Assembly: GCA_036489445.1 (NCBI GenBank) | Contig: DASXFV010000099.1 | Span: 1 to 51,232 of the forward strand | Direction: 5' to 3' | DNA from: DAIDKA01 sp036489445 | GTDB lineage: Bacteria > Pseudomonadota > Gammaproteobacteria > Steroidobacterales > Steroidobacteraceae | Length of the DNA stretch: 51,232 bases | Notes under the pieces: generated by a model | Told to the model about the DNA's origin: nothing | Databases searched by the model: none | The model's input: only the letters and a program-made list of their open reading frames with translations | In this document: positions 28,270-37,938 of the stretch, in pieces | How the letters are laid out: every line of letters starts with the position of its first letter | Position numbering within the stretch: the stretch's first letter is position 1 | Position numbers and translations under genes: made by a program

Positions 28270-30954
28270 CTACTCCATTCCAGTCTTTTGAGCGATCGTG
28301 TCGAGCTCCTGGCGGCCGCGGTCCGGCTGGATCGCCTTGGAGAGATCGGGGGCTGACTGCGGGGTGGTGTCGTGCGGATCCCACCACCAGCTGCTGCCGC
28401 GCTGCGCGTACGCCTTGGCCTGCATGCGATCGAGGTACCCGGGGCTGGCGGCCTCTTGCATGTTGTTCCAGATCAGGTGCTCGAAAGCCGCACGCAGATA
28501 CCACATGTTCTGGAACGGGATGTTGCTCTTGGCAAAGCGCACCAGGTTCGCCCCCTCATCGGTGCGTTCGCCTTTCGCGTTCTTGAAGGCCGCGGCGCCG
28601 GTGAGATTCCACACCTCCTCGGCCGAGGTCGCCAGCGGCCCCATCAGCGCGGGGATCAGTGAGGTGTCGTGCGAGGTGAGCTCGTCGTACAGGAAATCCC
28701 CGTAGAAGCCCAAGCCGCCTCCGCGCAGGATCGCGCTGCCCCAAAACTGCGGGCTCGCCATGTTCTCCGGATCCTTGCCCTGCGTGAGGTTGCGGATCTG
28801 GTTGGCCAGTGCGCCCATGATCGTGCCGGTGACCACCAGGGTGGCCGCGTACATCGCGCTCGAGCGTCCCGTGGGCATCGAGGCCGCGCGCGCCCAGTGC
28901 TTCATCATCATCGACATGCTGAAGCTCTTGAACAGCAATGCCGATCGGGTGAGCTCGCCGGCGACGGTGCCAGGGGTCGTGCCGAACATCATCGACGCGC
29001 GCTCGCGGGCGCCGGTGTCCATGACACCCATCCCGGTCTCCTCGAGGACGTGGCCGAGCAGCATGCTCGCGGCGTGACGCTTGAGCGCCGTCGGGTCGCC
29101 CATGCCGGCGAGCTTCTCATCCGGGATCGACCAGACGGCCTTCGGGGTGAGCACGCCGTGCTTCATCCCCCAATCCTCGAGGTCCGCGTTTTTCCACACC
29201 TGCCAGTCCGTCTCCGTGACGCCTTTGCGGGTGAGCATCCCGGCATCATCGAAGGACATGTCCTTGAAATTCTCGAACTTGCGGGTGAGGTTGCCCATGG
29301 CGCTCATGAGCACCGAGCCGAGCGCGCGCCGACGAATGTCCCACATGCCCTCGGCTCCGGAGGCGGTGAGTACTCCGGTGGCGAGCTTGCCGGTGAAATT
29401 GCGCACCGCCTCGGCACCTGATCCCTCCCCGCCCTGCGTACGCATATCCTCCTGGCCGAAGCGGTTTAAGCCGCCGATCATGGAGTTGATGCCGACGCCG
29501 CTGTGCGCGGCCGCGGTGCGCGCATCGGAGTTGGCCGGGTTGAACTGCGCGAGCTCGCGCATCAGGTTTTCGCTGAACGGGACCCGGTTGGCGAAGCAGG
29601 TCGCCGCCATGCCAGCCTCATCGCCCAGTGCCGTCAGCACCACGTTGCCGAGCTTGGTGGCGCTCTCGAAGTTGCGGAAGGCCTGGCCCACCGCCTCGAT
29701 CTTCGCGTTCACCGCGCCGCGCTGGCCGGAGACGAAATCAAACAGCGACTCGTTGAACTTGGCGGCCGAGTTGATCGAGTTGGCTGACTCCGGCGCCTGG
29801 CGCAGCTCATCCAGGTGCGTGCGGTCATTGAAGAACTTGAAGCTGGCCGCCGGGTTCGGTCCCAAGGTTTCGACCAAGCCGATATCGCGCGCGATCGAGC
29901 GGATGTGCCCGGTGAGCGCGGGCCACAGGCTCCCCTGGCCGTACAGGCCCTGCGCCGACATGTAGCTGTCCGCGTCCTTGAAGAACAGCGCCCGGTGCGC
30001 GCTTTGCCGGTTCGCCATGATGTCCCCGAAGCCGGTCCCGCTATACGTCGCGGTCGGTGTGCCCTTCGAGGTCTGGCGTTTGAACTCCGCGACCGTCTTG
30101 TTCATCCCATCGCTGGTGATGGTGTCGAACACGTTGCCCAGCATCTTCGTGAGGTCCGAATCGGTCATGCGCGTGCCATCGGGATTCAAGTACTTGTCCC
30201 GATCGAGCAGTGGCAGCATGTCGCCGACGAATTTCTCAAGCGATGCCGCAGGATCACCGGCGGCCGTGGCGACGCGCGACTGGCTCCAGTTTTGCGGGTA
30301 GTGCCAGTCCTCGAGCTTGCCGATGTCCATGCCGGCCGCATTCGCCCGCGATCGCAGCTCATCGGTCACTTTGATCCACGCCTTCGCTCCGGCCTTGGCG
30401 GCCGCATTGCCGCTGTCCTCGCCAAAGAGCTCGTGCACCAGGTCGTTCACTCCCTGGCGGTCCTCGAACAGGTGCGCGAAGCCCTTGACCGAATTCCACA
30501 GCGGCATCAGGTTGCCGAGCGCCTCATTGGCGATCGCGTGGCTGGTGGTCTCAACCGAGGTGATGCCGTGCCCCGCGGGGTCGAAGGCGAGCAGCTCGCT
30601 GACCGCGCGCAACTGGCTACCGGGTTTGGAGCGGCCGAACTGCCACCAGTGCTCCTTCTCCGGGGGCAGCCGGGAGATCGCCTGATTGATCGCGTTCTCG
30701 ATGCGATCGTGCGCGGCGATCTGCAGTGCCACGCGCCGCTGCTTGAGTTTCAGATCCCCGATGATGTCCGCGGCCGCGGCTTTTGCACCAGCCTGTAGTC
30801 GCTCCTGCGGGCTCATCTGCAACCACGCTTGCGGATCACGTCGGGCCGCCAGGCGCATCTGCAGGCTCACCGCATCATCGGCCGCCTTGGCCTCGGAGGG
30901 TTTGAGATCTCGGCCGAGGTAGTCGGTAACGGCCTGTTCACATTCCGGGTTCAT
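28270..30954 (-). CDS. Large internal virion protein (ejection protein), 894 aa
   Basis: Third of three large internal virion proteins that follow the tail genes, as T7 gp14-gp15-gp16 do. Mostly helical, no transmembrane signal at the start; contains amphipathic helices (LMPLWNSVKGFAHLF) and later a Met/Ala/Gly-rich region (MYAATLVVTGTIMGALANQI) that may insert in membrane. No transglycosylase signature is evident. Begins four bases inside the end of the polyvalent gene. Confidence 0.65.
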   Translation of the reverse strand: MNPECEQAVTDYLGRDLKPSEAKAADDAVSLQMRLAARRDPQAWLQMSPQERLQAGAKAAAADIIGDLKLKQRRVALQIAAHDRIENAINQAISRLPPEKEHWWQFGRSKPGSQLRAVSELLAFDPAGHGITSVETTSHAIANEALGNLMPLWNSVKGFAHLFEDRQGVNDLVHELFGEDSGNAAAKAGAKAWIKVTDELRSRANAAGMDIGKLEDWHYPQNWSQSRVATAAGDPAASLEKFVGDMLPLLDRDKYLNPDGTRMTDSDLTKMLGNVFDTITSDGMNKTVAEFKRQTSKGTPTATYSGTGFGDIMANRQSAHRALFFKDADSYMSAQGLYGQGSLWPALTGHIRSIARDIGLVETLGPNPAASFKFFNDRTHLDELRQAPESANSINSAAKFNESLFDFVSGQRGAVNAKIEAVGQAFRNFESATKLGNVVLTALGDEAGMAATCFANRVPFSENLMRELAQFNPANSDARTAAAHSGVGINSMIGGLNRFGQEDMRTQGGEGSGAEAVRNFTGKLATGVLTASGAEGMWDIRRRALGSVLMSAMGNLTRKFENFKDMSFDDAGMLTRKGVTETDWQVWKNADLEDWGMKHGVLTPKAVWSIPDEKLAGMGDPTALKRHAASMLLGHVLEETGMGVMDTGARERASMMFGTTPGTVAGELTRSALLFKSFSMSMMMKHWARAASMPTGRSSAMYAATLVVTGTIMGALANQIRNLTQGKDPENMASPQFWGSAILRGGGLGFYGDFLYDELTSHDTSLIPALMGPLATSAEEVWNLTGAAAFKNAKGERTDEGANLVRFAKSNIPFQNMWYLRAAFEHLIWNNMQEAASPGYLDRMQAKAYAQRGSSWWWDPHDTTPQSAPDLSKAIQPDRGRQELDTIAQKTGME

Positions 30955-33900
30955 GCAGCCCTTTGCCCAGCACAGCTGGCGGCGATCGAGAGTGCATCAG
31001 GCACTCGCTCGTTTGCAGACTTCACATCATCCTCGGCGCCGAGCAGCTCGGACCTGGCGCGCACCAGGTCGCCATTCTGATCAGGCATTTCGAGGTTAGG
31101 GTTGCGCGCGATCACATCCTGGCCCGACTGCACCGCTGCATCATCGCTACGCGGCGGCCGCGCCGGCGCTGTACGCACGCCGAACATGTCGGCCGCGGGG
31201 CGCATCGGGGTGACCTTCTCCTCGCCGGGCCGCGGCTCATTGGCGGCGAGTAGCCGATCCGGCGGGATCGCCGATTCACCAAAGAGGCTGCCCTGGTCCA
31301 GACGTTGGCGCTGCGCCCGATCGGCATAGTCCATCAAGGCCTGCGCCACCTTCTCGCGCCCCGCGATCCGCTCGCCCTTCGCATCGAACATGGCCTTCAT
31401 CAGCTGGTCCACGATCGGCGCGCGTTTAGTCAGCAGGTCGCCTTGTTTAAGGAACTCCCCGATTGCCTGCCCTTTTTCCCTGACCTGTGCAACGGTCTCG
31501 ACCGCCTCGGTGAGCGCCTTCGATAGATCGTACTCAGGGGCGACCTTGCCGTCCTTGATCGCCTGGCGCAGTCGTGCGAACGCCGGCGCGGCATCGAGCA
31601 GCGCGCCCATGGTCGAGCGCATGTCATTGTCGGTGGACTCGAGCATGCGGCCGAGCGTTGCGTTCGAGCGCGCGTTGCCGCCGTAGGCCTTGGCGAGAAT
31701 CGCAGCCTGCAGCCGGCGCACGCCCTGCTGCGACACGGTGCCATCCGGGTTGACCATTGCGTTGCGCTCGCCGGCGGGCAGCTTCTCGAGGAAGGAGCGC
31801 ACGAAGGGGGCGTTCTGCGCAGAGGACAGCTCACCGTTGCGCAGCTGGGAGAGCGTGCCACCGTCGAGCAACTTCGCATCGGCCTGCGCGCGCTCGACAG
31901 GTGAGAGCTCGGCCGTCGCGGCCTGGTTGGCCTCGACCGCAAAGGCCTGGCGCTCCGCATCGCTCATCGGCGTTTGACGCTCACGCACCAGCACCGGCTC
32001 TTTCATGCCGCTGATGTCATGGCCCTGCGAGGTCAGCCAGTCCTTGTACGCCTGCGCCTTCTCCGGGCTGCCTGCGTACACTTCACGCAGTGCCATCACG
32101 CGCCCGTTGCCCGACTCCATCACGTTGCCTTCGCCGGTGATCGGCGCGCCGCGGTCCGCCTCGGCCGAGTTACCCAGCCGTTCCGGACTCAGGTTCTGCG
32201 CGATGTTGTGGACCTGCTCCTGCAGCGCTACGCGATCGCCACGCTGACGCGGCTGCAGCTCCTGCGGATAGTTGGGATGATCGGAGGTGACGAGATCGGC
32301 GGCCTCGACCACCTTGGGGAGCACCTTGACCTGGCGCCCCGATGCGGTCGCGACTAGCTGACTGGTTGGCTCGCCAGTGCGTTGCGGTTGAGGCTGTTCA
32401 CCATTTGCTGACCCCAACTCGCCTGCGGCTGCTGCACCGTTCCCTGCGGGGGTGCGGCCTGGCTGCTCCCCGGCATCGGCGGCATCGGCTGCTGATCCGG
32501 CTGCTGGCTGTCCGCGTACTCCTGGTTCTGAGCCTGCACGTTCTCCGCGGAAGCCCCGGTAGACGGGTTCCGAGATACGACCCTCAGTGTGGGCCGCTTC
32601 GAGCGCTGCGACGGCTTGCTCATGGGTCCTAGTGTAGTCCAGGCGGGGCAGCTGCTCCAAATCAATCAGCTGCGCGTTGCCGCGGCCGCGGCTGTTGTCG
32701 ATTATGTGAATCGACACGTCCGGATCGTTCTTGTAGTGCTCGGCGAGCGCGCGGATCGTGTCGTTCGCACCCACGTGCGTATTGACATGCTCCTCGATCG
32801 GCACGGTGCGTCCGGAGCCGAACTTGCGCTGCTGTTTCATCGCCCGCGTCAGCGCGCCGTTGGTCAAGGCCTCCGAGGGCTCCCGATGCACATAGGCGAT
32901 CTTCACATCCTTGCCCGCAGCCAGCGCCTGGTCGATCTTCGCCTGCGCGGACTTGGCGCCGTTCATGTTGGTGTCGTACACGATCTGCGCGCGCTGAACC
33001 TGCTCATTGAGCGCATCGTTGACGGCCGTCGTCTTGCCCGCGCCCGTGCCGCCGGCGGTGAACAGCACCGTGGGATCCTCACCAGGTCCGGGTGGTTGAG
33101 CCAGCTTCTCGGCGTACAGCTTCTTGATGAAGTAGCTGGCCGGCTCGTGCACCGCGGCCGACTTGGTGCGATCGGCCAGGTAGTCGGGCGAGAGCTCCCG
33201 GGCCGTGTCGGTGTTGAGGATCTTGCCGCCGTTGGTGTCCGGGTGCGCGGCGTACTGAGCCTTCAGGCCTTCGTAGTCGCTGTCCACCCGATCGGCGAAG
33301 CGGCTCTCGATCCCTCGATCGGCTTCCGTGAGGTTCGAGGCGCGCGGGATCGGCGAGGGTGCTGTTGTCGCATCGGATGGTGCTACTGGCGCAACTTCTG
33401 GGCCGCTGGGTGCAATTTGCGTGGGCGTACGCACAACTTCCGGCGGCAGTTCCTCGCCGCGGATCCGCGCGCCGAGCGCTCCTTCGAGCAGCTGCAGGTG
33501 GCGCTGCTCCTCGAGCATGCCGCCCTCGCGCAGCGCGCTCACGAGCATGCTGTGCGCCGCGGTCGTGTCCTCGGCCGGCCGGCCGACGAAGGTGGCGTTC
33601 TGCAAGCCCTCACTCGCCACACTCACTGGCCGGTTCGCCATGAGGTCGGCGGTTGCCTCCTCGAGCGCGGCCTGGTGGGCGCCGGCGGCCATCGGATCGA
33701 CCGCGACACCCGGGGCTGCACCCTTGTCGCGCATGGCCAGGTTCATCGACAGCGCGGCATCCTCAACGCCTGGCTGATCGCGCAGGCCGGCCTTCTGCCA
33801 CATGGAGGCCAGCGCCAGGTTGGTCGCTGCCCGCTGCTGCTCGGCCGCCCGCTGCGGGGCTTCCTGGATGTGCGCCAGGGCGCCGAAACCGCCACCGAGG

Positions 33901-34658
33901 ATCAGGTCCGTGACCATGGAGGTGGCGTCCCAGACCTGCTGCTGCTCGGCCATGTCGTGGTAACCGGCGTGGTCCAGGATCGAGTGATCGGCGTAGCGGC
34001 TGAGCGCCCCGAAGGCGGCATTGCCCAGCGCGCCGGTCAGCACCTTGGACAGCAGGGTCGAGCCCAAACCGGCCGGCAGGACCGCCCCCGCGCCCGACAG
34101 GACGCCAGATACCGCTCCGGCGACGGTTGCAGCCCCGTGGCTGACGCCCTGCTCCTGGAGCGCCTGAGCGCGATCAACGCCCTCTGAGCCGCCCATCACG
34201 GCCGCGCCACCGAGCATCCCGGTCCCGGTCAGGGCGCCCAGTCCCATCCTGGCGAAGCCGGAGGTGACCCCGCTGATGACCTGGCCGGCCGCACCCACGG
34301 TGGCTGGGTCCGGCGTCAGGGCCTTCACCCGCTGCCGGGCATCGGCCATGATCGAATCGGTGTCCTGGCCAGACTCCTGAGCCGCCTGCTGCAGCTTCGT
34401 GAGGCCCAGCGCACCGGCCGCAGCACCGATGCCGGCGAACTCCGAGTGCCAGAAGCCGCCGAGCATCTCCTCCCCCTTGGCCACACCCTCGCCGGCACCC
34501 TGGATCGCCCGCCCAAGGGGCCCGAGGTAGGCGCTGTCCTCATCGAAGCCGATGCCCTGGTACCAGGCTGGCTTCGGGGCTGCGCCCTGCCACGGGTTCA
34601 CGTACCCGGTGAGCGACTCCTGGTTCGCCTGGTCCTCGAGGGGGAAGGGGGTGCTCAT
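30951..34658 (-). CDS. Polyvalent virion protein: zeta-toxin-like kinase and DdrB/ParB-like domain, 1235 aa
   Basis: Longest gene of the window. Residues 70-265 are Ala/Gly-rich with hydrophobic helices (GLGALTGTGMLGGAAVMGG), like membrane-crossing internal virion proteins. Residues about 505-690 form a P-loop kinase of the zeta-toxin type: GGTGAGKTT at 536-544, then VYDTNMNGAKSAQ and 'KIAYVHREPSEALTNG'. Residues about 780-1130 resemble the DdrB/ParB-like domain of phage polyvalent proteins ('VMESGNGRVMALREVY', 'AVEANQAATAELSPVERAQAD'). The position in the ejection-protein cluster implies delivery into the host with the DNA. Activity is inferred from motifs. Confidence 0.68.
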   Translation of the reverse strand: MSTPFPLEDQANQESLTGYVNPWQGAAPKPAWYQGIGFDEDSAYLGPLGRAIQGAGEGVAKGEEMLGGFWHSEFAGIGAAAGALGLTKLQQAAQESGQDTDSIMADARQRVKALTPDPATVGAAGQVISGVTSGFARMGLGALTGTGMLGGAAVMGGSEGVDRAQALQEQGVSHGAATVAGAVSGVLSGAGAVLPAGLGSTLLSKVLTGALGNAAFGALSRYADHSILDHAGYHDMAEQQQVWDATSMVTDLILGGGFGALAHIQEAPQRAAEQQRAATNLALASMWQKAGLRDQPGVEDAALSMNLAMRDKGAAPGVAVDPMAAGAHQAALEEATADLMANRPVSVASEGLQNATFVGRPAEDTTAAHSMLVSALREGGMLEEQRHLQLLEGALGARIRGEELPPEVVRTPTQIAPSGPEVAPVAPSDATTAPSPIPRASNLTEADRGIESRFADRVDSDYEGLKAQYAAHPDTNGGKILNTDTARELSPDYLADRTKSAAVHEPASYFIKKLYAEKLAQPPGPGEDPTVLFTAGGTGAGKTTAVNDALNEQVQRAQIVYDTNMNGAKSAQAKIDQALAAGKDVKIAYVHREPSEALTNGALTRAMKQQRKFGSGRTVPIEEHVNTHVGANDTIRALAEHYKNDPDVSIHIIDNSRGRGNAQLIDLEQLPRLDYTRTHEQAVAALEAAHTEGRISEPVYRGFRGERAGSEPGVRGQPAAGSAADAADAGEQPGRTPAGNGAAAAGELGSANGEQPQPQRTGEPTSQLVATASGRQVKVLPKVVEAADLVTSDHPNYPQELQPRQRGDRVALQEQVHNIAQNLSPERLGNSAEADRGAPITGEGNVMESGNGRVMALREVYAGSPEKAQAYKDWLTSQGHDISGMKEPVLVRERQTPMSDAERQAFAVEANQAATAELSPVERAQADAKLLDGGTLSQLRNGELSSAQNAPFVRSFLEKLPAGERNAMVNPDGTVSQQGVRRLQAAILAKAYGGNARSNATLGRMLESTDNDMRSTMGALLDAAPAFARLRQAIKDGKVAPEYDLSKALTEAVETVAQVREKGQAIGEFLKQGDLLTKRAPIVDQLMKAMFDAKGERIAGREKVAQALMDYADRAQRQRLDQGSLFGESAIPPDRLLAANEPRPGEEKVTPMRPAADMFGVRTAPARPPRSDDAAVQSGQDVIARNPNLEMPDQNGDLVRARSELLGAEDDVKSANERVPDALSIAASCAGQRAA

Positions 34659-34664
34659 AGCGTG

Positions 34665-34680
34665 CGTTCCACGTGGAACA
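34665..34680. promoter_or_regulatory. parS-like ParB-binding site
   Basis: The 14-bp perfect palindrome GTTCCACGTGGAAC (34666-34679), with C and A outside, matches the bacterial chromosomal parS consensus TGTTCCACGTGGAACA at 15 of 16 positions. It fills the 23-base gap between the hydroxylase and polyvalent genes. Confidence 0.7.
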
Positions 34681-34681
34681 T

Positions 34682-35263
34682 TCAGGCCACCGGGGCGATA
34701 TCAGCCAGGGCGCCGGTGAAGCCGGGCGCGCTGATATCCATGATCAGGTGGATCCGATCGGCGCCGTAGTTGGCCACCGAGTGCTGGCGCTGATGGTTGA
34801 ACCACCACAGCTCCCCGGCCTTCATCTGCACGATCTCATTCCCGCAGCTGAAGGTGCAGGTCTCATTGGTGACCAACGGCAGGTGCAGCCGTGCATAGAA
34901 GCGGGCGTAGTCCCCCTCATCGGTGTGCGGGCGAATGAACCCATCCGCCTTCAGGCGCACCAGCATCACTCGGCCGATATCGCGCACCCGGTAGCGGCTG
35001 GCGATCGCGCGCAGCAGCGCCAGCACCGCGGGCAGCTGGTGAATCACTGCATAGTCCATGCACTCAAGGTTGTTGAACACGTCCTCGAGAGAGTTGGGCC
35101 CGCGCAGGAAGATCGTCTCGGTGTCGGCGTGCGCGCTGCCGGCGTAGCGCTGGCGGACGTCGACCAGGTTCCACAGCTCCGGTTTGCCTTCCAGCTCGGC
35201 GACGGCCGGGTGCACGTTGAAGCCGCTCACCAGGTGGCGGAAGTTCTGATAGGTCTCGGTCAT
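34682..35263 (-). CDS. Aspartyl/asparaginyl beta-hydroxylase-like dioxygenase, 193 aa
   Basis: 2-oxoglutarate/Fe(II)-dependent dioxygenase pattern of the Asp/Asn hydroxylase family: metal ligands H113-x-D115 (IRPHTDEGDY), distal H161 (HSVANYGADR) and R170 as the likely 2-oxoglutarate ligand; core strands RLHLPLVTN and 'MKAGELWWFNHQ'. Would hydroxylate a protein side chain or small molecule. ATG 35263 overlaps the previous stop (TGATG). It lies among ejection-protein genes, so it may modify virion proteins or be a late host-acting enzyme. Confidence 0.75.
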   Translation of the reverse strand: MTETYQNFRHLVSGFNVHPAVAELEGKPELWNLVDVRQRYAGSAHADTETIFLRGPNSLEDVFNNLECMDYAVIHQLPAVLALLRAIASRYRVRDIGRVMLVRLKADGFIRPHTDEGDYARFYARLHLPLVTNETCTFSCGNEIVQMKAGELWWFNHQRQHSVANYGADRIHLIMDISAPGFTGALADIAPVA

Positions 35264-37500
35264 CAATGTCCTGCCGCAGGTTCGGGTTGTGTGGCCGCAT
35301 CACCGCCGGCGCTGGGCTGGCGGGTATAGGGAACGGACTGGCCCATCTGCCAGTCAGGCGTGCCGCGATGCGCGCCGCGCGCGCCCAAGTACTGATCGCG
35401 CATGTCCACCACGATCGGCCCTTGCTTATCCGGGCGCAGGATCGGGGTGTTGCCGCTGACCAGCATGTACTGGCCGCTGCCGACGGCGCCAAGCTCGCGC
35501 AGCCCGTAGCCGCGCACGCGCTGCTGCCAGTCCGCCGGCGCCCCGGCCTGTTGCATCGTGCCGGCGATCGCGCCCTTGAGCAGTCCGTTGAAGTTCGACG
35601 GATCCATGCCTCGAGGCACCGAGACGGTTGAGCCGTTGAACTGCACCGTGTTGCCCAGTGCGATCTTCAAGGCCTGCTGCTGCAGCGTGGGATCGCCCAG
35701 GCCCTTCATGTCCCCTTTTTGAGCAAGGAGTGAGGCATAGGCGTCTTTGAACACCGAGTAGTAGGCATCGGCCATTTCCGGGCGATCGCGGAACAGGTCC
35801 CCGGCCGCACGCCCGTAGATCGCGCGCATGCCCGCAGGTCCCGCATCCTGTGGCATTGGCATGCCGTTCTTCATCGCGCCCTTGCCGGCCTCCTGTTCGG
35901 CCTGCGCCTGCTTGCCGTTCGATGCAGGGTTGAGCAGCTCCTCGCCGTGGAGCACGTGCTGCACATCGGTGATCTGCGGGGCGAAGTTGTTGTCGTACCA
36001 GCTGGGCGTGTTCGCCGGCGCGTTGGCATTCACCAGCTGGCCGGCGATCGCGGTCACCGGGGAGTGCGGGGCGACCTGGCGCATGATGTTCTGGTAGGCC
36101 ACATCATCCCCGGTCGCCTGGCGCAGCTGCAGCAGCATCTGCGTGCGCTGCTTGTAGTCGGCGTTCTCCAGCTGGCTCGAGAGCTGCCCCGCCTCCTGCG
36201 GCAGGAGCACCGACGGGGTGACCGAGGCGCCGTACTGCGTGCGCATCGCCTTCAGGCTCGCCATGCGATCGGCGATCTGCGCGCTGAAGGCCTGCTGACC
36301 ATCCGGCATCGTGAGCGCTGTGAAGTTGAGCGGCTGTACCTCGGTGCCGTTGCGGTTGGCGTTGAACAACAGCGGTGCCTTCTGCAGCAGGTTCACGTTC
36401 TGGTTGACCGCGGTCTGCAGGCGGATCAGGTTCGCCCGATCGCGCAAGCTACCGCCGTTGGTGTCGAGGGCGCTCGCCTGGTCCTGGACGTACTTCTCCT
36501 GCTGATCGATCGGCAGGCGCAGCACCGATTGCACCTTGTCCTCATCACCGAGCCGCTGCTTGTACTCCTGCTCGAAGCTGGTGCCTTGAGTCGTGGTCTG
36601 CCACTTCTCCCACATCGAAGGCGTCGCCGGCACGCCGGAGGAGATCTGCTCATCGATCTGCCCGATCGCCGACTGCGCCTTCGCTTCGCGCTTGTCCGAC
36701 TCGTGCTCCAGTTTGCTCTGCAGCACCAGCTGATCATTGATCACCGAGCGCAGCACGATGTTGCGCTTGTCGGTGTCGAGCTTGTTGGCGTAGGTCCCGT
36801 CCGGATCCACCAGGTCGTGCTGCAGCTGCTGCAGCTGGCCCATGTTGTCCTTGGCTTCCATCGAGCGCTGCGTGGCCTGGTTCAACCAGTTCTGATCCTT
36901 GAAGTTCTGGATCGCCTTATCCACCGTCGCCGGCGCGATGCCTGCGGTGAGGGCGAGCGGCCGGTACGAATCAATCTTTGAATTGATGTCGTTGATATCG
37001 GCGCCGGGCATGCCGGCGAGCTTGCCGAGTTTGTCGATCGCCTGGCCGAACTGATCGCTGAAGGCCTGGCGCTGGCCATTGCGGGCGATCTGCGTGACCT
37101 GCAGCTGTCCCTCATTGACCTGCTGCTGCATGCCGCGGGTGAGGCTTTGCTGCCCCAAGGGATCCAGGTTCAGGATCGTCGGGGCCTGCAGCTTGCTCAC
37201 CTTGTCCTGGTAGGTCTGCGCCGCCTGGTCCCACGACAGCTGGCCGCTCGCCACCTGGTCCTGGATGTCCTGCGCAGTGGTCTTGATGGTGAGCTGGTGA
37301 TCGAGCAGCGCATTGGAGGCCTGCGCGCGCGCCATGGCGACATTCTGATTCTTCTGCTGCTCATCCATCTGCTCGGCCGCGGCGCCGAGGCCAGTGATCG
37401 AGCTTGCGATCTCCGCGCCCGACTCATCCAGAAATGGCCGGCGATAGCTCGGCGTCGGGACGGTGTTGCCGACGGCGGTGAAGTCTGGAATCTGCGGCAT
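35263..37500 (-). CDS. Internal virion protein (gp15-like), 745 aa
   Basis: Long, Gln/Ala-rich helical protein (AQASNALLDHQL, QVTQIARNGQRQAFSDQFG) with a Gly/Pro-rich C-terminus, matching the style and order of T7-like internal virion protein B/gp15. Follows a 144-aa gp14-like gene with stop-start contact. Forms part of the DNA-ejection conduit by inference. Confidence 0.65.
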   Translation of the reverse strand: MPQIPDFTAVGNTVPTPSYRRPFLDESGAEIASSITGLGAAAEQMDEQQKNQNVAMARAQASNALLDHQLTIKTTAQDIQDQVASGQLSWDQAAQTYQDKVSKLQAPTILNLDPLGQQSLTRGMQQQVNEGQLQVTQIARNGQRQAFSDQFGQAIDKLGKLAGMPGADINDINSKIDSYRPLALTAGIAPATVDKAIQNFKDQNWLNQATQRSMEAKDNMGQLQQLQHDLVDPDGTYANKLDTDKRNIVLRSVINDQLVLQSKLEHESDKREAKAQSAIGQIDEQISSGVPATPSMWEKWQTTTQGTSFEQEYKQRLGDEDKVQSVLRLPIDQQEKYVQDQASALDTNGGSLRDRANLIRLQTAVNQNVNLLQKAPLLFNANRNGTEVQPLNFTALTMPDGQQAFSAQIADRMASLKAMRTQYGASVTPSVLLPQEAGQLSSQLENADYKQRTQMLLQLRQATGDDVAYQNIMRQVAPHSPVTAIAGQLVNANAPANTPSWYDNNFAPQITDVQHVLHGEELLNPASNGKQAQAEQEAGKGAMKNGMPMPQDAGPAGMRAIYGRAAGDLFRDRPEMADAYYSVFKDAYASLLAQKGDMKGLGDPTLQQQALKIALGNTVQFNGSTVSVPRGMDPSNFNGLLKGAIAGTMQQAGAPADWQQRVRGYGLRELGAVGSGQYMLVSGNTPILRPDKQGPIVVDMRDQYLGARGAHRGTPDWQMGQSVPYTRQPSAGGDAATQPEPAAGH

Positions 37501-37934
37501 CAGCTGCTCCCGTACTTGCTATAGAAGCTGTTGTTGCCCGTCCCCTTCATGACGTTCGACATACCGCCGATCCACCCGGATACCATCGCAGCGTTGCCCT
37601 CGTTCTCCATGCCGATCGCGCGCGTGTCGAGCTCGCTGGAGCGATCCTCGCCCTGGTAGATCGAGGTGAGCGCATCGTACGCACCCTGACCTTTGATCAA
37701 TCCGACGTTGTTGATCACGCTGGGACTGGTGCTCGCCAGACCGCCGGCGACGCTGCGTGCTCGAGCGTTCGAGGCGACGTACGTGGCTTTTCGATTCTCG
37801 GCGATCGCACCCTGGATGCCGCTGGCGACCGATTGGCCGGCCTCCTGCTGCAGCAGCGCGGCCGACTGATCATCGGCCTTTTTCTTCATGTAGCCGCCGA
37901 CTACCGTGCCAGCCATCATTGCGGTTGCACCCAT
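37500..37934 (-). CDS. Internal virion protein (gp14-like), 144 aa
   Basis: Short Ala/Gly/Ser-rich protein with a hydrophobic N-terminus (ATAMMAGTVVGGYM), a coiled middle (AALLQQEAGQSVASGIQGA) and 'VAGGLASTSPSVINNVGLIK'. Size, composition and position before the gp15-like gene match T7-like gp14/internal virion protein A. Confidence 0.65.
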   Translation of the reverse strand: MGATAMMAGTVVGGYMKKKADDQSAALLQQEAGQSVASGIQGAIAENRKATYVASNARARSVAGGLASTSPSVINNVGLIKGQGAYDALTSIYQGEDRSSELDTRAIGMENEGNAAMVSGWIGGMSNVMKGTGNNSFYSKYGSS

Positions 37935-37938
37935 ATTC

